Shown: one piece after another, positions 34,819 to 43,690 of the stretch
Layout: every line of letters starts with the position of its first letter
Position numbering within the stretch: position 1 is the stretch's first letter
Made by a program: the position numbers and the translations under genes
DNA from: Candidatus Gastranaerophilales bacterium
Lineage (GTDB): Bacteria; Cyanobacteriota; Vampirovibrionia; Gastranaerophilales; Gastranaerophilaceae
Direction: 5' to 3'
Length of the DNA: 64,000 nt
NCBI GenBank assembly: GCA_944325625.1
Contig: CALVAP010000004.1
Location: 62,001-126,000 of the forward strand
Notes under the pieces: generated by a model
What the model saw: the letters and a program-made list of their open reading frames with translations, nothing else
Told to the model about the DNA's origin: nothing
Database searches by the model: none

Positions 34819-34897
34819 TTGAAAAAAAATATTTTTGGTATAAGATTGAAATACAGTAATTAGCCGCTTAATAGAATGAGAGGAAGAGTCATTCTAT
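34819..34897 (+). promoter_or_regulatory. rpmG promoter and leader hairpin
   Basis: A weak promoter TTGAAA (34819-34824), 16 bases, TAAGAT (34841-34846) is followed in the leader by a perfect 9-bp inverted repeat, ATAGAATGA (34871-34879) and TCATTCTAT (34889-34897), around a nine-base purine loop GAGGAAGAG. No T-run follows, so it is not an intrinsic terminator. It could be an RNA control element for rpmG. Confidence 0.4.
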
Positions 34898-34953
34898 AGC
34901 TTTTGCAACGAAAGATTATAATTAAAAGAAAGAAATAAAAGAGAAGGTGTAAC

Positions 34954-35121
34954 ATGGGAATAAAAGGAAAAGTAGACAAAATGGTAGTTCTTGCTTGCGA
35001 AGAGTGTAAAAGAAGAAACTACACAACAACAAAGAACAAAAAGACCCTAAAAGAAAGAATGGAATTGAACAAATACTGTCCATTCTGTAAAAAGCATACC
35101 GCACATAAAGAGACGAAATAG
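34954..35121 (+). CDS. rpmG: 50S ribosomal protein L33
   Basis: 55 residues, from ATG 34954 to TAG 35119-35121, with GAAGGTG upstream. Zinc-type L33: CEECK near residue 15 and [12 protein letters not shown] near 42, plus the conserved [11 protein letters not shown]. It comes before tRNA-Trp, secE, nusG, rplK and rplA, the usual order for this locus. Confidence 0.95.
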   Translation: MGIKGKVDKMVVLACEECKRRNYTTTKNKKTLKERMELNKYCPFCKKHTAHKETK

Positions 35122-35163
35122 TTAATGTATAAAGGGTTTCAATAGAGATATTGGAACTCATAT

Positions 35164-35236
35164 GCGTCCTTAGTTCAGTTGGTAGAACGTCGGTCTCCAA
35201 AACCGGATGTCGAGGGTTCGAGTCCTTCAGGGCGCG
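35164..35236 (+). tRNA. tRNA-Trp (CCA)
   Basis: Acceptor GCGTCCT (35164-35170) pairs with AGGGCGC (35229-35235), one G-T wobble; discriminator G. The anticodon loop CTCCAAA gives anticodon CCA. The T-arm GAGGG/CCTTC encloses TTCGAGT. CCA is not encoded. It lies between rpmG and secE, its usual location. Confidence 0.97.
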
Positions 35237-35259
35237 ATTTAAAGAAAAAAGAGGCAAAA

Positions 35260-35463
35260 ATGGGATTACAAGACATAAAAACATCAATAGTAGCATACCT
35301 AAAAGGTGTAAGGGCAGAATGGGGTAAAATAACCTGGCCGACAAAAGACCAAGTAAGGAATGAAACTATAGCAGTAATTCTGATAGTGTTTGCTTTTACC
35401 ATATTTATATTGCTTTTGGATATGGTATTCAAGGGATTTTTCAATCTTATAAAGCTAGGGTAG
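35260..35463 (+). CDS. secE: preprotein translocase subunit SecE
   Basis: 67-residue single-pass form. A cytoplasmic amphipathic helix with VRAEWGKITWPTKDQVRNET precedes one transmembrane helix (about 42-63) that clamps SecY. I start at the ATG at 35260, with GAGG seven bases upstream; the longer open frame runs back into the tRNA and is not used. nusG follows after 21 bases. Confidence 0.96.
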   Translation: MGLQDIKTSIVAYLKGVRAEWGKITWPTKDQVRNETIAVILIVFAFTIFILLLDMVFKGFFNLIKLG

Positions 35464-35484
35464 TACTTAAAACGGGAAAGAATA

Positions 35485-36099
35485 ATGGCTGAAGATAAAA
35501 AACAAAAATCAAGCGAAGTGGAAGAACTTTTAAATGATAAAGATGCTGAGTTACAAGCATCAAAAGAAAAGGCGCCACAAAAGAGATGGTACATAGTACA
35601 TACATACTCAGGTCATGAAAACAAGGTAAAAGTTAACTTAGAAAAGAGAATTGAGTACATGAACATGGGGGATAAAATTTTCCGTGTAGAAGTACCTCAA
35701 AAAACAGTAACCAAGGTAAAAGACGGAAAGAAACAAGACCGTGATGAAAAAATCTTCCCCGGATACGTATTGGTTGAAATGATAATGGATGATGACAGCT
35801 GGTATGTAGTAAGACACACAGCCGGAGTAACCAAGTTTGTTGGCTCGGCTAAACGCCCGATAGCTGCTAAAGACAGCGAAATCAAGAAAATAATACACAG
35901 AACACAAGGACAAACAGTCAAGATAGAGCTTGATGTAAAAGTAGGAGACAAAGTAAGGATAGTATCCGGTCCGTTTGCTGACTTTATAGGAGACATAACA
36001 GAAGTATATCCTGATAAGTCGAAAATCAGAGCGAATGTATCGATATTCGGACGAGAAACTCCTGTAGAGCTTGAATACAAACAAATACAAAAAGTATAG
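35485..36099 (+). CDS. nusG: transcription termination/antitermination protein NusG
   Basis: 204 residues. NGN domain (about 32-135: KRWYIVHTYSGHENKVKVNLEKRI, FPGYVLVEM, VRHTAGVTKFVG) and C-terminal KOW domain (VGDKVRIVSGPFADFIGDITEV) that contacts Rho or ribosomal S10. The extra N-terminal acidic/Lys-rich 30 residues are typical of some lineages. GGGAAAG lies before the ATG. Between secE and rplK. Confidence 0.97.
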   Translation: MAEDKKQKSSEVEELLNDKDAELQASKEKAPQKRWYIVHTYSGHENKVKVNLEKRIEYMNMGDKIFRVEVPQKTVTKVKDGKKQDRDEKIFPGYVLVEMIMDDDSWYVVRHTAGVTKFVGSAKRPIAAKDSEIKKIIHRTQGQTVKIELDVKVGDKVRIVSGPFADFIGDITEVYPDKSKIRANVSIFGRETPVELEYKQIQKV

Positions 36100-36118
36100 A
36101 AACAACAATACAAATAAA

Positions 36119-36166
36119 GTGGCAGGTATTCTCAAGTGAGGAGAACCGTTATGACCACGAAAGGAG
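36119..36166 (+). promoter_or_regulatory. L1-stalk-like leader element before rplK
   Basis: GTGG (36119-36122) can pair with CCAC (36155-36158) and an inner stem GGTATTCTC/GAGGAGAACC (with mismatches) leaves internal loops CA and GTTATGA. The 3' loop resembles the element before rplA. It is followed by AAGGAG. This fits a site where protein L1 binds and represses its own operon, as it does in other bacteria. Confidence 0.5.
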
Positions 36167-36172
36167 AATAAA

Positions 36173-36598
36173 ATGGCAAAAAAAGTCGTAGGAAAAATCA
36201 AACTACAAATTCAAGCCGGTAAGGCTAACCCATCACCACCGGTAGGACCTGCGTTAGGTCAACATGGTGTGAACATTATGGATTTCTGTAAGCAATTCAA
36301 CGCAAAAACAGAATCTCAAGCAGGATATGTAATTCCTGTAGTAATAGATGTATATGAAGATAGAAGTTTTTCATTCATCACAAAATCGCCACCTGCAGCA
36401 GTGTTGATAAAAAAAGCACTCAATCTTGAAACGGCTTCAGCAGCGCCAAACAAGACAAAAGTTGGACAAATAACACAGGCACAGCTGGAAGAAATCGCTA
36501 AGACAAAAATGGAAGATCTTAATGCAACCACACTGGAAGCAGCTGTGGAAATGATAAAAGGCACCTGTCGTTCAATGGGTGTTACGGTAGCAGAATAG
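36173..36598 (+). CDS. rplK: 50S ribosomal protein L11
   Basis: 141 residues, the standard length. N-terminal [37 protein letters not shown] is the classic L11 start, and [12 protein letters not shown] with the C-terminal RNA-binding domain follows. Builds the GTPase-associated stalk base. Followed by rplA after 43 bases. Confidence 0.98.
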   Translation: MAKKVVGKIKLQIQAGKANPSPPVGPALGQHGVNIMDFCKQFNAKTESQAGYVIPVVIDVYEDRSFSFITKSPPAAVLIKKALNLETASAAPNKTKVGQITQAQLEEIAKTKMEDLNATTLEAAVEMIKGTCRSMGVTVAE

Positions 36599-36601
36599 AT
36601 A

Positions 36602-36636
36602 ATGGGAGGCGAAAGCCGTTAAGACCATAAAGGAGA
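36602..36636 (+). promoter_or_regulatory. L1-stalk mimic before rplA
   Basis: ATGG (36602-36605)/CCAT (36625-36628), internal loop GA (36606-36607) opposite GTTAAGA (36618-36624), inner stem GGC/GCC capped by a GAAA tetraloop (36611-36614), then AAGGAG. The 5' strand TGGGAGGC is the same as in the L1-binding helix of E. coli 23S rRNA as I recall it. Probably lets L1 repress its own translation. Confidence 0.6.
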
Positions 36637-36641
36637 TATTA

Positions 36642-37370
36642 ATGAGTAAATTAACTAAGAAACAAAGAAAAATAAGTGAAATGCTTGAAGGAATGGTACA
36701 ACCTACCAACGCAAAAGAAGCATTAACAAAACTTCAAGAGATATCAAAGGCGGTATCTAAGTTTAACGAAACTGTAGAATGCCACATGAGATTGGGTATT
36801 GAAGTAAAACACGCAGACCAACAAATTCGTTCTACGGTAGTTTTACCTGCCGGTTTGGGTAAAGATGTAAGAGTTTGCGTAATAGCAAAAGGTGCAAAAG
36901 CAACTGAAGCGAAAGAAGCAGGTGCAGATGAAGCCGGAGCAGAAGAAATTATTGACAAAATTTCAGGTGGCTGGTTTGAATTTGATACCCTGATAGCAAC
37001 ACCGGATTGTATGGGAATGCTTGGTAAACTTGGACGTGTATTAGGTCCAAAAGGTTTAATGCCAAACCCAAAGACCGGAACAGTTACGCTTGATGTTGCA
37101 AAAGCTGTTAAAGATGCAAAGGCAGGTAAAGTAGAGTTTCGTGCCGACAAACAAGGTATGATTCACGTACCCATCGGAAAAGCTGATTTTAAACACGAAG
37201 ATTTAGTTACAAACTTTGCTACGTTGGCAGATGCTGTTATAAAAGCAAAACCGGCATCGGCTAAAGGTGTATACATTAAGTCAGTATTTTTAACAACTAC
37301 AATGGGACCAAGCATCAAGCTTGACAGCAAGACACTTGCAACTGATGTAAAAGAATATCTTGGCGCATAA
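36642..37370 (+). CDS. rplA: 50S ribosomal protein L1
   Basis: 242 residues. Contains the L1 signatures [38 protein letters not shown] and [17 protein letters not shown]. It binds the L1 stalk of 23S rRNA and probably also the leaders before rplK and rplA. The usual followers rplJ, rplL and rpoB are absent: a strong terminator comes next, then the flagellar operon, so the ribosomal cluster is broken here. Confidence 0.98.
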   Translation: MSKLTKKQRKISEMLEGMVQPTNAKEALTKLQEISKAVSKFNETVECHMRLGIEVKHADQQIRSTVVLPAGLGKDVRVCVIAKGAKATEAKEAGADEAGAEEIIDKISGGWFEFDTLIATPDCMGMLGKLGRVLGPKGLMPNPKTGTVTLDVAKAVKDAKAGKVEFRADKQGMIHVPIGKADFKHEDLVTNFATLADAVIKAKPASAKGVYIKSVFLTTTMGPSIKLDSKTLATDVKEYLGA

Positions 37371-37394
37371 TAATACAAGCCTAAGAAGAATAAA

Positions 37395-37424
37395 AAGCAC
37401 TTGAGAATACTCAAGTGCTTTTTT
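37395..37424 (+). terminator. rho-independent terminator after rplA
   Basis: Perfect 11-bp stem AAGCACTTGAG/CTCAAGTGCTT with AATA loop (37406-37409), followed by T-run. Ends the secE-nusG-rplK-rplA transcript. Confidence 0.95.
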
Positions 37425-37446
37425 AATAAATTTAACAAATAATTAC

Positions 37447-37472
37447 TAAAATATCGTGCAAATGGTTGATAT
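37447..37472 (+). promoter_or_regulatory. sigma-28 (FliA)-like promoter of motA operon
   Basis: TAAA (37447-37450), 14 bases, GTTGATAT (37465-37472). The Bacillus SigD consensus is TAAA-N14/16-GCCGATAT. It lies 58 bases before the motA start and after a strong terminator, so motAB-fliLMN needs a promoter here. Confidence 0.65.
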
Positions 37473-37530
37473 CACAAGAGGAAAAATATAGGAATATATA
37501 TGTAATATTAGGGGAATAAATGAGGTTGAT

Positions 37531-38313
37531 GTGAACAGGGCTGCGACAGTTGCGCTTATTTTGGGAATTATAATAATACTTGCAGTACAAAAAATAGAAG
37601 CAGGTTCAATTGGGATAATAATACAACCTGTAGCCTTCTTGATAGTAATAGGCGGAACGTTTTGCGCGTCAATAGTAAACTTTGGTCCGGATGTGTTATT
37701 AAAAGCGATAAAATCGGCATCAGAAATTTTTACTCCGGACAAAGACACCTCAAGAGAAGTAATAAATGATATTATCCAAATAGCATACTATGCAAGAAGG
37801 AACGGAATGGTAGCGCTTGAGGGTGTAATAGATGAAATAGAAGATCCTTTTTTAAGTCGTGGAGTACAGCTTTGTATAGACATAAACAATCCACAACTAA
37901 TACATGACATTCTTGAGGGAGAAATAGCATACGAGGAAGAACAAGAGCTTATAAGTTCAAGAGTCTTTGAAGCGATAGGAGGCTATGCACCAACATTTGG
38001 AATCGTAGGTGCTGTAATGGGCTTAATACAAGTAATGAGCAACATGCAAGAGCTTGACGTACTTGCAAAAGGTATTGCAACGGCATTTGTTGCCACATTA
38101 TACGGTGTAGGCTTTGCAAACCTGATTTTTCTCCCGATAGCGGGTAATCTTAAGCAAAGATTGCGCGAAAAAATCTTACTGAAAGAAGTGATAATGCAAG
38201 GGTTAATCTCAATTCATATGGGCGAAAACCCGGCAATAATAGAGGAAAAACTGCTTGCATATGTAAAATACCATAACAAGAGCCACAAAATTAGTACAGG
38301 TGGGATAAACTAA
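37531..38313 (+). CDS. motA: flagellar motor stator protein MotA
   Basis: Proton- or sodium-channel component, with MotB, that powers the flagellum. 260 residues and four transmembrane segments (about 5-25, 30-50, 145-165, 175-200), with ARRNGMVALEGVIDEIEDPFL in the cytoplasmic loop and GYAPTFGIVGAVMGLI. Start is GTG at 37531 with GAGG five bases before it; a four-codon ATG frame at 37519 is not used. The length suits the Bacillus/PomA type. motB overlaps its stop by one base (TAATG). Confidence 0.93.
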   Translation: MNRAATVALILGIIIILAVQKIEAGSIGIIIQPVAFLIVIGGTFCASIVNFGPDVLLKAIKSASEIFTPDKDTSREVINDIIQIAYYARRNGMVALEGVIDEIEDPFLSRGVQLCIDINNPQLIHDILEGEIAYEEEQELISSRVFEAIGGYAPTFGIVGAVMGLIQVMSNMQELDVLAKGIATAFVATLYGVGFANLIFLPIAGNLKQRLREKILLKEVIMQGLISIHMGENPAIIEEKLLAYVKYHNKSHKISTGGIN

Positions 38314-39002
38314 TGAGAAACGATTATTATGGTAACTCAAAAGACTATATAAACCGTTGGGTAATCTCATATGCAGATTTTGTAACGATGTTACTTGCGC
38401 TATTTATTGTGATGTATGCGATATCCGTAAATGACACAAAACATCTATCTGCTGCGCTAAAAAAAACATTTAACATAGAGCAGGTAAAAGAAGAAGAAAC
38501 AATTACAACCGAGCAAGCGAAAGATGCAACAGAAACAGAAACAGAACTCACAGAACCTGACACCACTGAAGAATTATACAATAATTTTAAGGACAAATTT
38601 GCAGATGATACATCATTGAGTGTAGTAAAAGAGAAACGAGGAATAATAATTCGTATAAATGATACAATGCTTTTTGACGAGGGTTCTGCTATAATAAAAA
38701 CGGAAGCAAAGTCGACATTGGAAAAAATAGCATCGGAATTAAAAGAGAAAGAAAATCCAATAATAATAGAAGGACACACTGACTCAACACCGATAAAGAA
38801 CGAAAAATATCCATCGAACTGGGAGCTTTCAACAGCAAGGGCGACCAACATAATAAAATATCTGACAGAAAGCGGATTAATAAGCCCCAAAAGGCTATCT
38901 GCGGTAGGATATGGAGAATATATGCCTGTAAGCGAAAACATCTCACCTGAGGGCAGAGCAAAAAATCGTAGAGTTGATATAATAGTATTAAGCAGCAAAT
39001 AG
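38313..39002 (+). CDS. motB: flagellar motor stator protein MotB
   Basis: 229 residues. Transmembrane helix (about 16-36) containing the ion-binding Asp22 in YADFVTMLLALFIVMYA. A Glu/Thr-rich plug and linker follow. The C-terminal OmpA-like peptidoglycan-binding domain carries EGHTDSTPIKN and LSTARATNIIKYL, then RRVDIIV. It anchors the stator to the cell wall. Translation is probably coupled to motA. Confidence 0.95.
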   Translation: MRNDYYGNSKDYINRWVISYADFVTMLLALFIVMYAISVNDTKHLSAALKKTFNIEQVKEEETITTEQAKDATETETELTEPDTTEELYNNFKDKFADDTSLSVVKEKRGIIIRINDTMLFDEGSAIIKTEAKSTLEKIASELKEKENPIIIEGHTDSTPIKNEKYPSNWELSTARATNIIKYLTESGLISPKRLSAVGYGEYMPVSENISPEGRAKNRRVDIIVLSSK

Positions 39003-39015
39003 TTGGAGAAGAAAA

Positions 39016-39648
39016 ATGGCAAAACCAAACCAACCAAGGGATATAAAACCTCAATCTGATGACAGACCGACCCCAACCGTAATAAACAACAGTTTGGGAA
39101 GGATTATAGCAATAAACATAGTTACTACGGTATTAATCTGCGTAATAGTTTTTGTAATAAATATGTTATCCGTACAAAAAGTACTCAATAAAGTAGAAAC
39201 GATAGCTGCATCAACTGGAACAAGCGAAGAAACCGAGACGGTTGGGGAAGATATAGAGCGAGGCTTAATTGTTGATATGGGAGAATTTACAATGAATTTA
39301 GCAGACGTAAATCCCCGTAGATATTTAAAAGTCAATGTAGCATTGGAATTATCAAAAACAGATGCAGACAGAATGGCTTTGGATGCGAAAACACCGGAAG
39401 CAAGCGGAGGTCATGGCTCTGCACCCGCGGTTGACCCGATGAAAGCAATAGAAGAAGAAATGAACCAATTCAAACCTGCCATAAGAGATACAATAATAAC
39501 AACTCTTTCAAGCAAAACCTCTGATGAACTTGCAACAGTACCCGGAAAAGAGCTTGCAAAAGAACAAATATCAGAATCCGTTGATGCTATATTTAACGGG
39601 GAAAGAGAAGTTATGCGGGTAAGCTTTGGACAATTCATAATGCAATAG
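39016..39648 (+). CDS. fliL: flagellar basal body protein FliL
   Basis: 210 residues. One transmembrane helix (about 30-53), then a periplasmic domain of the FliL type with GLIVDMGEFTMNLADVNPRRYLKVNVALELSKTD, and an ending near MRVSFGQFIMQ. FliL surrounds stator units and influences their activity. An inserted Gly/His/Ser-Ala loop (EASGGHGSAPAVDP) near residue 130 is unusual. Spacing: 13 bases after motB, 15 before fliM. Confidence 0.9.
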   Translation: MAKPNQPRDIKPQSDDRPTPTVINNSLGRIIAINIVTTVLICVIVFVINMLSVQKVLNKVETIAASTGTSEETETVGEDIERGLIVDMGEFTMNLADVNPRRYLKVNVALELSKTDADRMALDAKTPEASGGHGSAPAVDPMKAIEEEMNQFKPAIRDTIITTLSSKTSDELATVPGKELAKEQISESVDAIFNGEREVMRVSFGQFIMQ

Positions 39649-39663
39649 CAAAGGACAACTTAA

Positions 39664-40686
39664 GTGCCAGATCAAGATATAAATGAAGAAATTAACCAAA
39701 CACTAGAGAATCTGTCGTCATTGAATATAGATGACGCAGAGCTTTATCTTGACCAAGACGAGGAAGAAGAATACAAAAAAGGATACAAACTTTATAACTT
39801 CCGTCGTCCTGATAAATTTTCGAAAGACCACTTAAGAGGTCTACAAGATATACACAGAGAGTTTTCAAGACAACTTTCTATGGTACTTACAGCGTATTTG
39901 CGAATGCATTTAGAAATAAACGTAGTATCAGTAGACCAACTTACATACGATGAGTTTACACGCTCAATGCCAACCCCGATAACAATAGGGATTTTTGAAC
40001 TGGAACCACTTCCGGGACAAGCACTGATTGGAATAAGTTTTGAAGTTCTATCAAGCATAGTAGACCGTATGTTGGGAGGCGTAGGCGTAAGCGAGAACAA
40101 TAACCGCGAGCTTACAGATATAGAAGAATCACTGGCTAAAAAAGTTGTCGAAAGGACAGTAAAAACACTTGAATCTGCTTGGAAACATATTATGCCCGTT
40201 CAGGGCAATATAGTTGGGCTGGATAACAGTTTCACAATGGTACAAGTAGCAACCCCGGGGGAAATAGTAGCATTGATTACACTTGAGGTGCAAGTCAGCG
40301 GCAGACATTTCGGTTTAATAAGTTTATGCTTCCCCTATCCGGCGCTGGAAAACATTCTATCGCAATTAACAACACAACACATATACCAGACAAAAGGGCT
40401 TATAGCAACAAGCGAAGAACGTCAGCAAATGATTAGCAGACTTAACACTTCAACAATAGACATAAAAGTAATTCTTGGTGAAACCGAAGCAACCTTGGAA
40501 GACTTGATAGACTTAAAAGTTGGAGATGTAATAAAATTAAACAACAAAGTTACAGATAATCTTATAATGGAAGTAAACAACAACAAAAAATTCTTTGTAA
40601 GACCCGGAACACTAAAGAATAAGGTCTGTGTGAAAATTACCGACCGATATAACGAAACAGACGACATCTTAAAAGCATACATATAG
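39664..40686 (+). CDS. fliM: flagellar motor switch protein FliM
   Basis: 340 residues, GTG start. The middle CheC-like domain (FSRQLSMVLTAYLRMHLEI..., PLPGQALIGISFEVLSSIVDRMLGG) and C-terminal surface-presentation domain (VGDVIKLNNKVTDNLIMEV) match FliM. The N-terminal 40 residues are acidic (LYLDQDEEEEYKKGY), and I cannot find the LSQxEIDxLL motif that binds phospho-CheY in E. coli and Bacillus. Part of the C ring with FliN, which follows after eight bases. Confidence 0.93.
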   Translation: MPDQDINEEINQTLENLSSLNIDDAELYLDQDEEEEYKKGYKLYNFRRPDKFSKDHLRGLQDIHREFSRQLSMVLTAYLRMHLEINVVSVDQLTYDEFTRSMPTPITIGIFELEPLPGQALIGISFEVLSSIVDRMLGGVGVSENNNRELTDIEESLAKKVVERTVKTLESAWKHIMPVQGNIVGLDNSFTMVQVATPGEIVALITLEVQVSGRHFGLISLCFPYPALENILSQLTTQHIYQTKGLIATSEERQQMISRLNTSTIDIKVILGETEATLEDLIDLKVGDVIKLNNKVTDNLIMEVNNNKKFFVRPGTLKNKVCVKITDRYNETDDILKAYI

Positions 40687-40694
40687 GGGGCAAA

Positions 40695-41138
40695 ATGTTT
40701 GACGACGAAATGGAAACAATGAATAATAATAATGATGGAATAAACCCAAATTCAAATCCAAACCTAAATGCACAAGGCAAAATGTCAGAAACCACCGAAG
40801 AATACACAGAACCCGTAACAGTTCAACCAGTACAATTTGCCTCTTTTGATGCAAGTTCGCAAACGTCAGGCGAAGAAAATCAAAACCTTGACTTACTGAT
40901 GGACGTAAAACTTCAACTGACAGTGGAACTTGGACGCTGTGAACTGCCCATTAAAAAAGTTTTAGAATTAACCCGTGGTTCTATCGTAGAACTGGATAAA
41001 GTAGCAGGAGAACCTGTAGCACTTTATGCAAATGGTAAACACGTAGCAAACGGAGAAGTTGTTGTAATTGAGGATAATTTTGGATTAAGAATAACAAACA
41101 TATCCGACCCCGAAGAACGAATGAAGGGTATACAATAA
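40695..41138 (+). CDS. fliN: flagellar motor switch protein FliN
   Basis: 147 residues. A polar 65-residue extension (N, Q, T, E) precedes the SpoA domain (LLMDVKLQLTVELGRCELPIKKVLELTRGSIVELDKVAGEPVALYANGKHVANGEVVVIEDNFGLRI). It completes the C-ring switch. GGGGG lies before the ATG. No further flagellar genes follow; an unassigned 150-base gap with a TGCGTA/TACGCA inverted repeat separates it from pgi. Confidence 0.95.
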   Translation: MFDDEMETMNNNNDGINPNSNPNLNAQGKMSETTEEYTEPVTVQPVQFASFDASSQTSGEENQNLDLLMDVKLQLTVELGRCELPIKKVLELTRGSIVELDKVAGEPVALYANGKHVANGEVVVIEDNFGLRITNISDPEERMKGIQ

Positions 41139-41292
41139 GAATAGGACTAGACAATTTAACTGGAACTATTGAACTCCATACCATAATCTCGCAAAATTAT
41201 GCGCTGCGTAAGCAATACGCAAATATTAACAGTTTTGTCATTTACACAACGCAAAACGTGAAAAATTTATGAACTGCACTAATTCGTCTATA

Positions 41293-42690
41293 CTAAAGTG
41301 ATTGGACTTTTTCCATTTTTTCTTTAATAGAATTTGCAGATTCTTCATACCCTGCACGCCCCATAAGTGCGTATGTATAATTTTTTGCCTGCTCTACTCC
41401 TGGCTGATTAAATGTATTAATTCCGTAAAGTTCACCGGCTATAGCCGTTTGAACTTCCAACATATAAAGCAGCTGCCCAACTGAATACCCGCTAACACTG
41501 GGAAGTGTAATAGTCACATTCGGACGTTGATAATCCGTTAACGCAACTCTTGTCGCATCTGCCTCCGCATTAATAAGGTCATTCATCGTTTTTCCGCCAA
41601 GATAACCGATACCCGTATATTCAAAAATACGAGGAATTTCCAAAGTTGTATCAAAATTCTCAACTCTAACAAAAGTTACAACCTTATTATTCGGACCTTC
41701 GTTATAAAGCTGGATTTGGGAATGCTGATCAGTAGCTCCGAGCGCTTTTATGGGAGTAGGTCCAATATTAACCTTCTCTCCATTTTTATTAAATTCTTTT
41801 CCCAATGATTCTGCCCAAAGCTGTACATACCAGTCAGAAACATATTTTAATCTGCTTGAATACGGCATCATAACCGAAAGATTTTTACCTTTTTTGGTGT
41901 CCATTAAGTAATGAATAAGAGCATTTTGTGCAGCAATATTTTCTCTGATATCTGTATTTTTAAGCGCCAAATCCATATCTTTAACACCCTGAACAATATC
42001 ATCAATGTCGATACCAACAAGAGCAAAAGGTAATAAACCAACCGCAGAAAACACCGAAAATCTTCCACCCACATCATCAGGCACAACAAACGTCTTATAT
42101 CCTTCTTCACCAGCAATTTGCCTAAGAACGCCTGTTGAGCGGTCTGTCGTAACCACAATATTTTGTCTGTAATCATCGCCCATAAGCTTTTCGAGTTTAT
42201 CCTTCACAATCATATACTGTGACATTGTTTCTGCCGTTGAGCCTGATTTTGTAATAACATTAACAAGCGTTTTTGTAAGGTCAATACTTTCCAATAGCCC
42301 ATTAACTTGATCCGGGTCGATATTATCTAAGAAGAAAATCCTAGGTGCACCTTCTCTTTGTTCTGGGGTAAGCATATTCCAATAAGGTTTTAAAAGAGCT
42401 TCACAAACGGCCAACCCGCCCAGTGCAGAACCGCCAATTCCTAATACAAGGATATTATCAAATCTACCCTTAACCATAGCCGCGTATTCTTTAACATACC
42501 AAACTGTTTCTTCGTTATAGCCCAAATTCATCCACTGCAGCCATTGTTCCGGCTTATCTTTTCGAGAGTTCAAGTCCGCTATAATTTTTTTTATTTGTTC
42601 TGCGTATGCTGAAAATTCAGATTCAAGTTCCAAACCATGCTCATTTCCGATTACATTGTTTGTAACATTTTTGTAGTTTAATTGAATCAT
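41293..42690 (-). CDS. pgi: glucose-6-phosphate isomerase
   Basis: Glycolysis/gluconeogenesis enzyme (glucose-6-P to fructose-6-P). 465 residues, the short bacterial form. Sugar isomerase domains: NILVLGIGGSALGGLAV, VNVITKSGSTAETMSQYMIV, DDVGGRFSVFSAVGLLPF, and ALGATDQHSQIQLYNEGP for the C-terminal part with the catalytic residues. AGGGAGA six bases before the ATG. It also provides fructose-6-phosphate, the precursor for mannose-6-phosphate used by ManC-type pathways. Confidence 0.97.
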   Translation of the reverse strand: MIQLNYKNVTNNVIGNEHGLELESEFSAYAEQIKKIIADLNSRKDKPEQWLQWMNLGYNEETVWYVKEYAAMVKGRFDNILVLGIGGSALGGLAVCEALLKPYWNMLTPEQREGAPRIFFLDNIDPDQVNGLLESIDLTKTLVNVITKSGSTAETMSQYMIVKDKLEKLMGDDYRQNIVVTTDRSTGVLRQIAGEEGYKTFVVPDDVGGRFSVFSAVGLLPFALVGIDIDDIVQGVKDMDLALKNTDIRENIAAQNALIHYLMDTKKGKNLSVMMPYSSRLKYVSDWYVQLWAESLGKEFNKNGEKVNIGPTPIKALGATDQHSQIQLYNEGPNNKVVTFVRVENFDTTLEIPRIFEYTGIGYLGGKTMNDLINAEADATRVALTDYQRPNVTITLPSVSGYSVGQLLYMLEVQTAIAGELYGINTFNQPGVEQAKNYTYALMGRAGYEESANSIKEKMEKVQSL

Positions 42691-42913
42691 TGGACTCTCC
42701 CTATATTCGCGTTATCAGTAGTATAAAAACCTCTTATTATAATTGTATTTGCTCAAAAAAAAATTAACAGGATTTATCTTTTTTATATATAAACTTGAAA
42801 CACTTTGTTACAATAAAAACATTTAAAATTTTGTAACGATTAGACAGATTATTTTAAAATAACTTTTCTATAAAATACACTTAAACTATAATTTTGTCAT
42901 AAGGAACAATAAA

Positions 42914-43690
42914 ATGCACAAAAATTTGGAAGAATTAATAAAAACAATAGAAATTTTACGCAGCCCAAACGGTTGCCAATGGGATAGAGAACAAACCCAC
43001 GCTACACTCAAAAAAAACATGCTGGAAGAAGCCTATGAAGCCGTTGACGCAATCAATGATAACGATACAAAACATCTGAAAGAAGAACTAGGGGATGTTT
43101 TATTACAAGTTGTGCTGCACTCCCAAATCGCCAGTGAAAACGGAGAATTTAACATCGATGATGTTGCCGCAGGAATAAACAAAAAACTCATACACCGTCA
43201 TCCACACGTATTCGGTAATCTCAAAGTAAATTCTACCGACGATATACTAAGAAACTGGGAAGAACTCAAAAAAGAAGAAAAACCTCATCGAAAATCCCTT
43301 ATGGACGGGATTTCTAAAGCTCAATCAGCACTTATGAGTGCTCTTAAAATAAGCAAAAAAGCGGTTAAAGCCGGATTTGAATGGCCTGATGAAAAAACTC
43401 TATATGAGTGCGTTTTCTCTGAATTTGATGAGTTTAAAAATGCAAAAAACCAAGATGAAAAAGAAGACGAGTTTGGGGATATACTTTTTGCACTTGTAAA
43501 TCTCGCTCGCTGGAATAAAATTGACCCCGAACAGGCACTGCTGCGAGCAAACAAAAAATTCATGGCAAGATTTCGAAAAATGGAAGAACTTGCAACAAAA
43601 AATCTTGAAGAATATTCACTGGAAGAATACGACAAACTCTGGCAACTGGCAAAAACTAAACTTAAACAAGAAAATGCAGGTATCCTTTAA
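42914..43690 (+). CDS. mazG: nucleoside triphosphate pyrophosphohydrolase MazG
   Basis: 258 residues with two MazG domains. Domain 1 has [20 protein letters not shown], then [10 protein letters not shown] and [11 protein letters not shown]; domain 2 has [31 protein letters not shown]. It hydrolyses NTPs and damaged nucleotides to NMP. TATAAT at 42887-42892 and AAGGA before the ATG form a regular promoter and ribosome site. ruvB overlaps its stop by one base. Confidence 0.95.
   Translation: MHKNLEELIKTIEILRSPNGCQWDREQTHATLKKNMLEEAYEAVDAINDNDTKHLKEELGDVLLQVVLHSQIASENGEFNIDDVAAGINKKLIHRHPHVFGNLKVNSTDDILRNWEELKKEEKPHRKSLMDGISKAQSALMSALKISKKAVKAGFEWPDEKTLYECVFSEFDEFKNAKNQDEKEDEFGDILFALVNLARWNKIDPEQALLRANKKFMARFRKMEELATKNLEEYSLEEYDKLWQLAKTKLKQENAGIL

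Noticed and set aside
35179-35259. Extended N-terminus of SecE
   Set aside because: The extra codons read through tRNA-Trp; the ATG at 35260 has a ribosome site and starts the normal SecE.
35638-36201. Minus-strand 187-codon frame across nusG
   Set aside because: Tyr/Phe/Ser-rich shadow of nusG.
41205-41221. TGCGTA/TACGCA inverted repeat after fliN
   Set aside because: Six pairs and no T-run; too weak to call a terminator or operator.
42914-43690. mazG as part of a MazEF toxin system
   Set aside because: MazG is the pyrophosphohydrolase; no mazE or mazF is present and it is coupled to ruvB.
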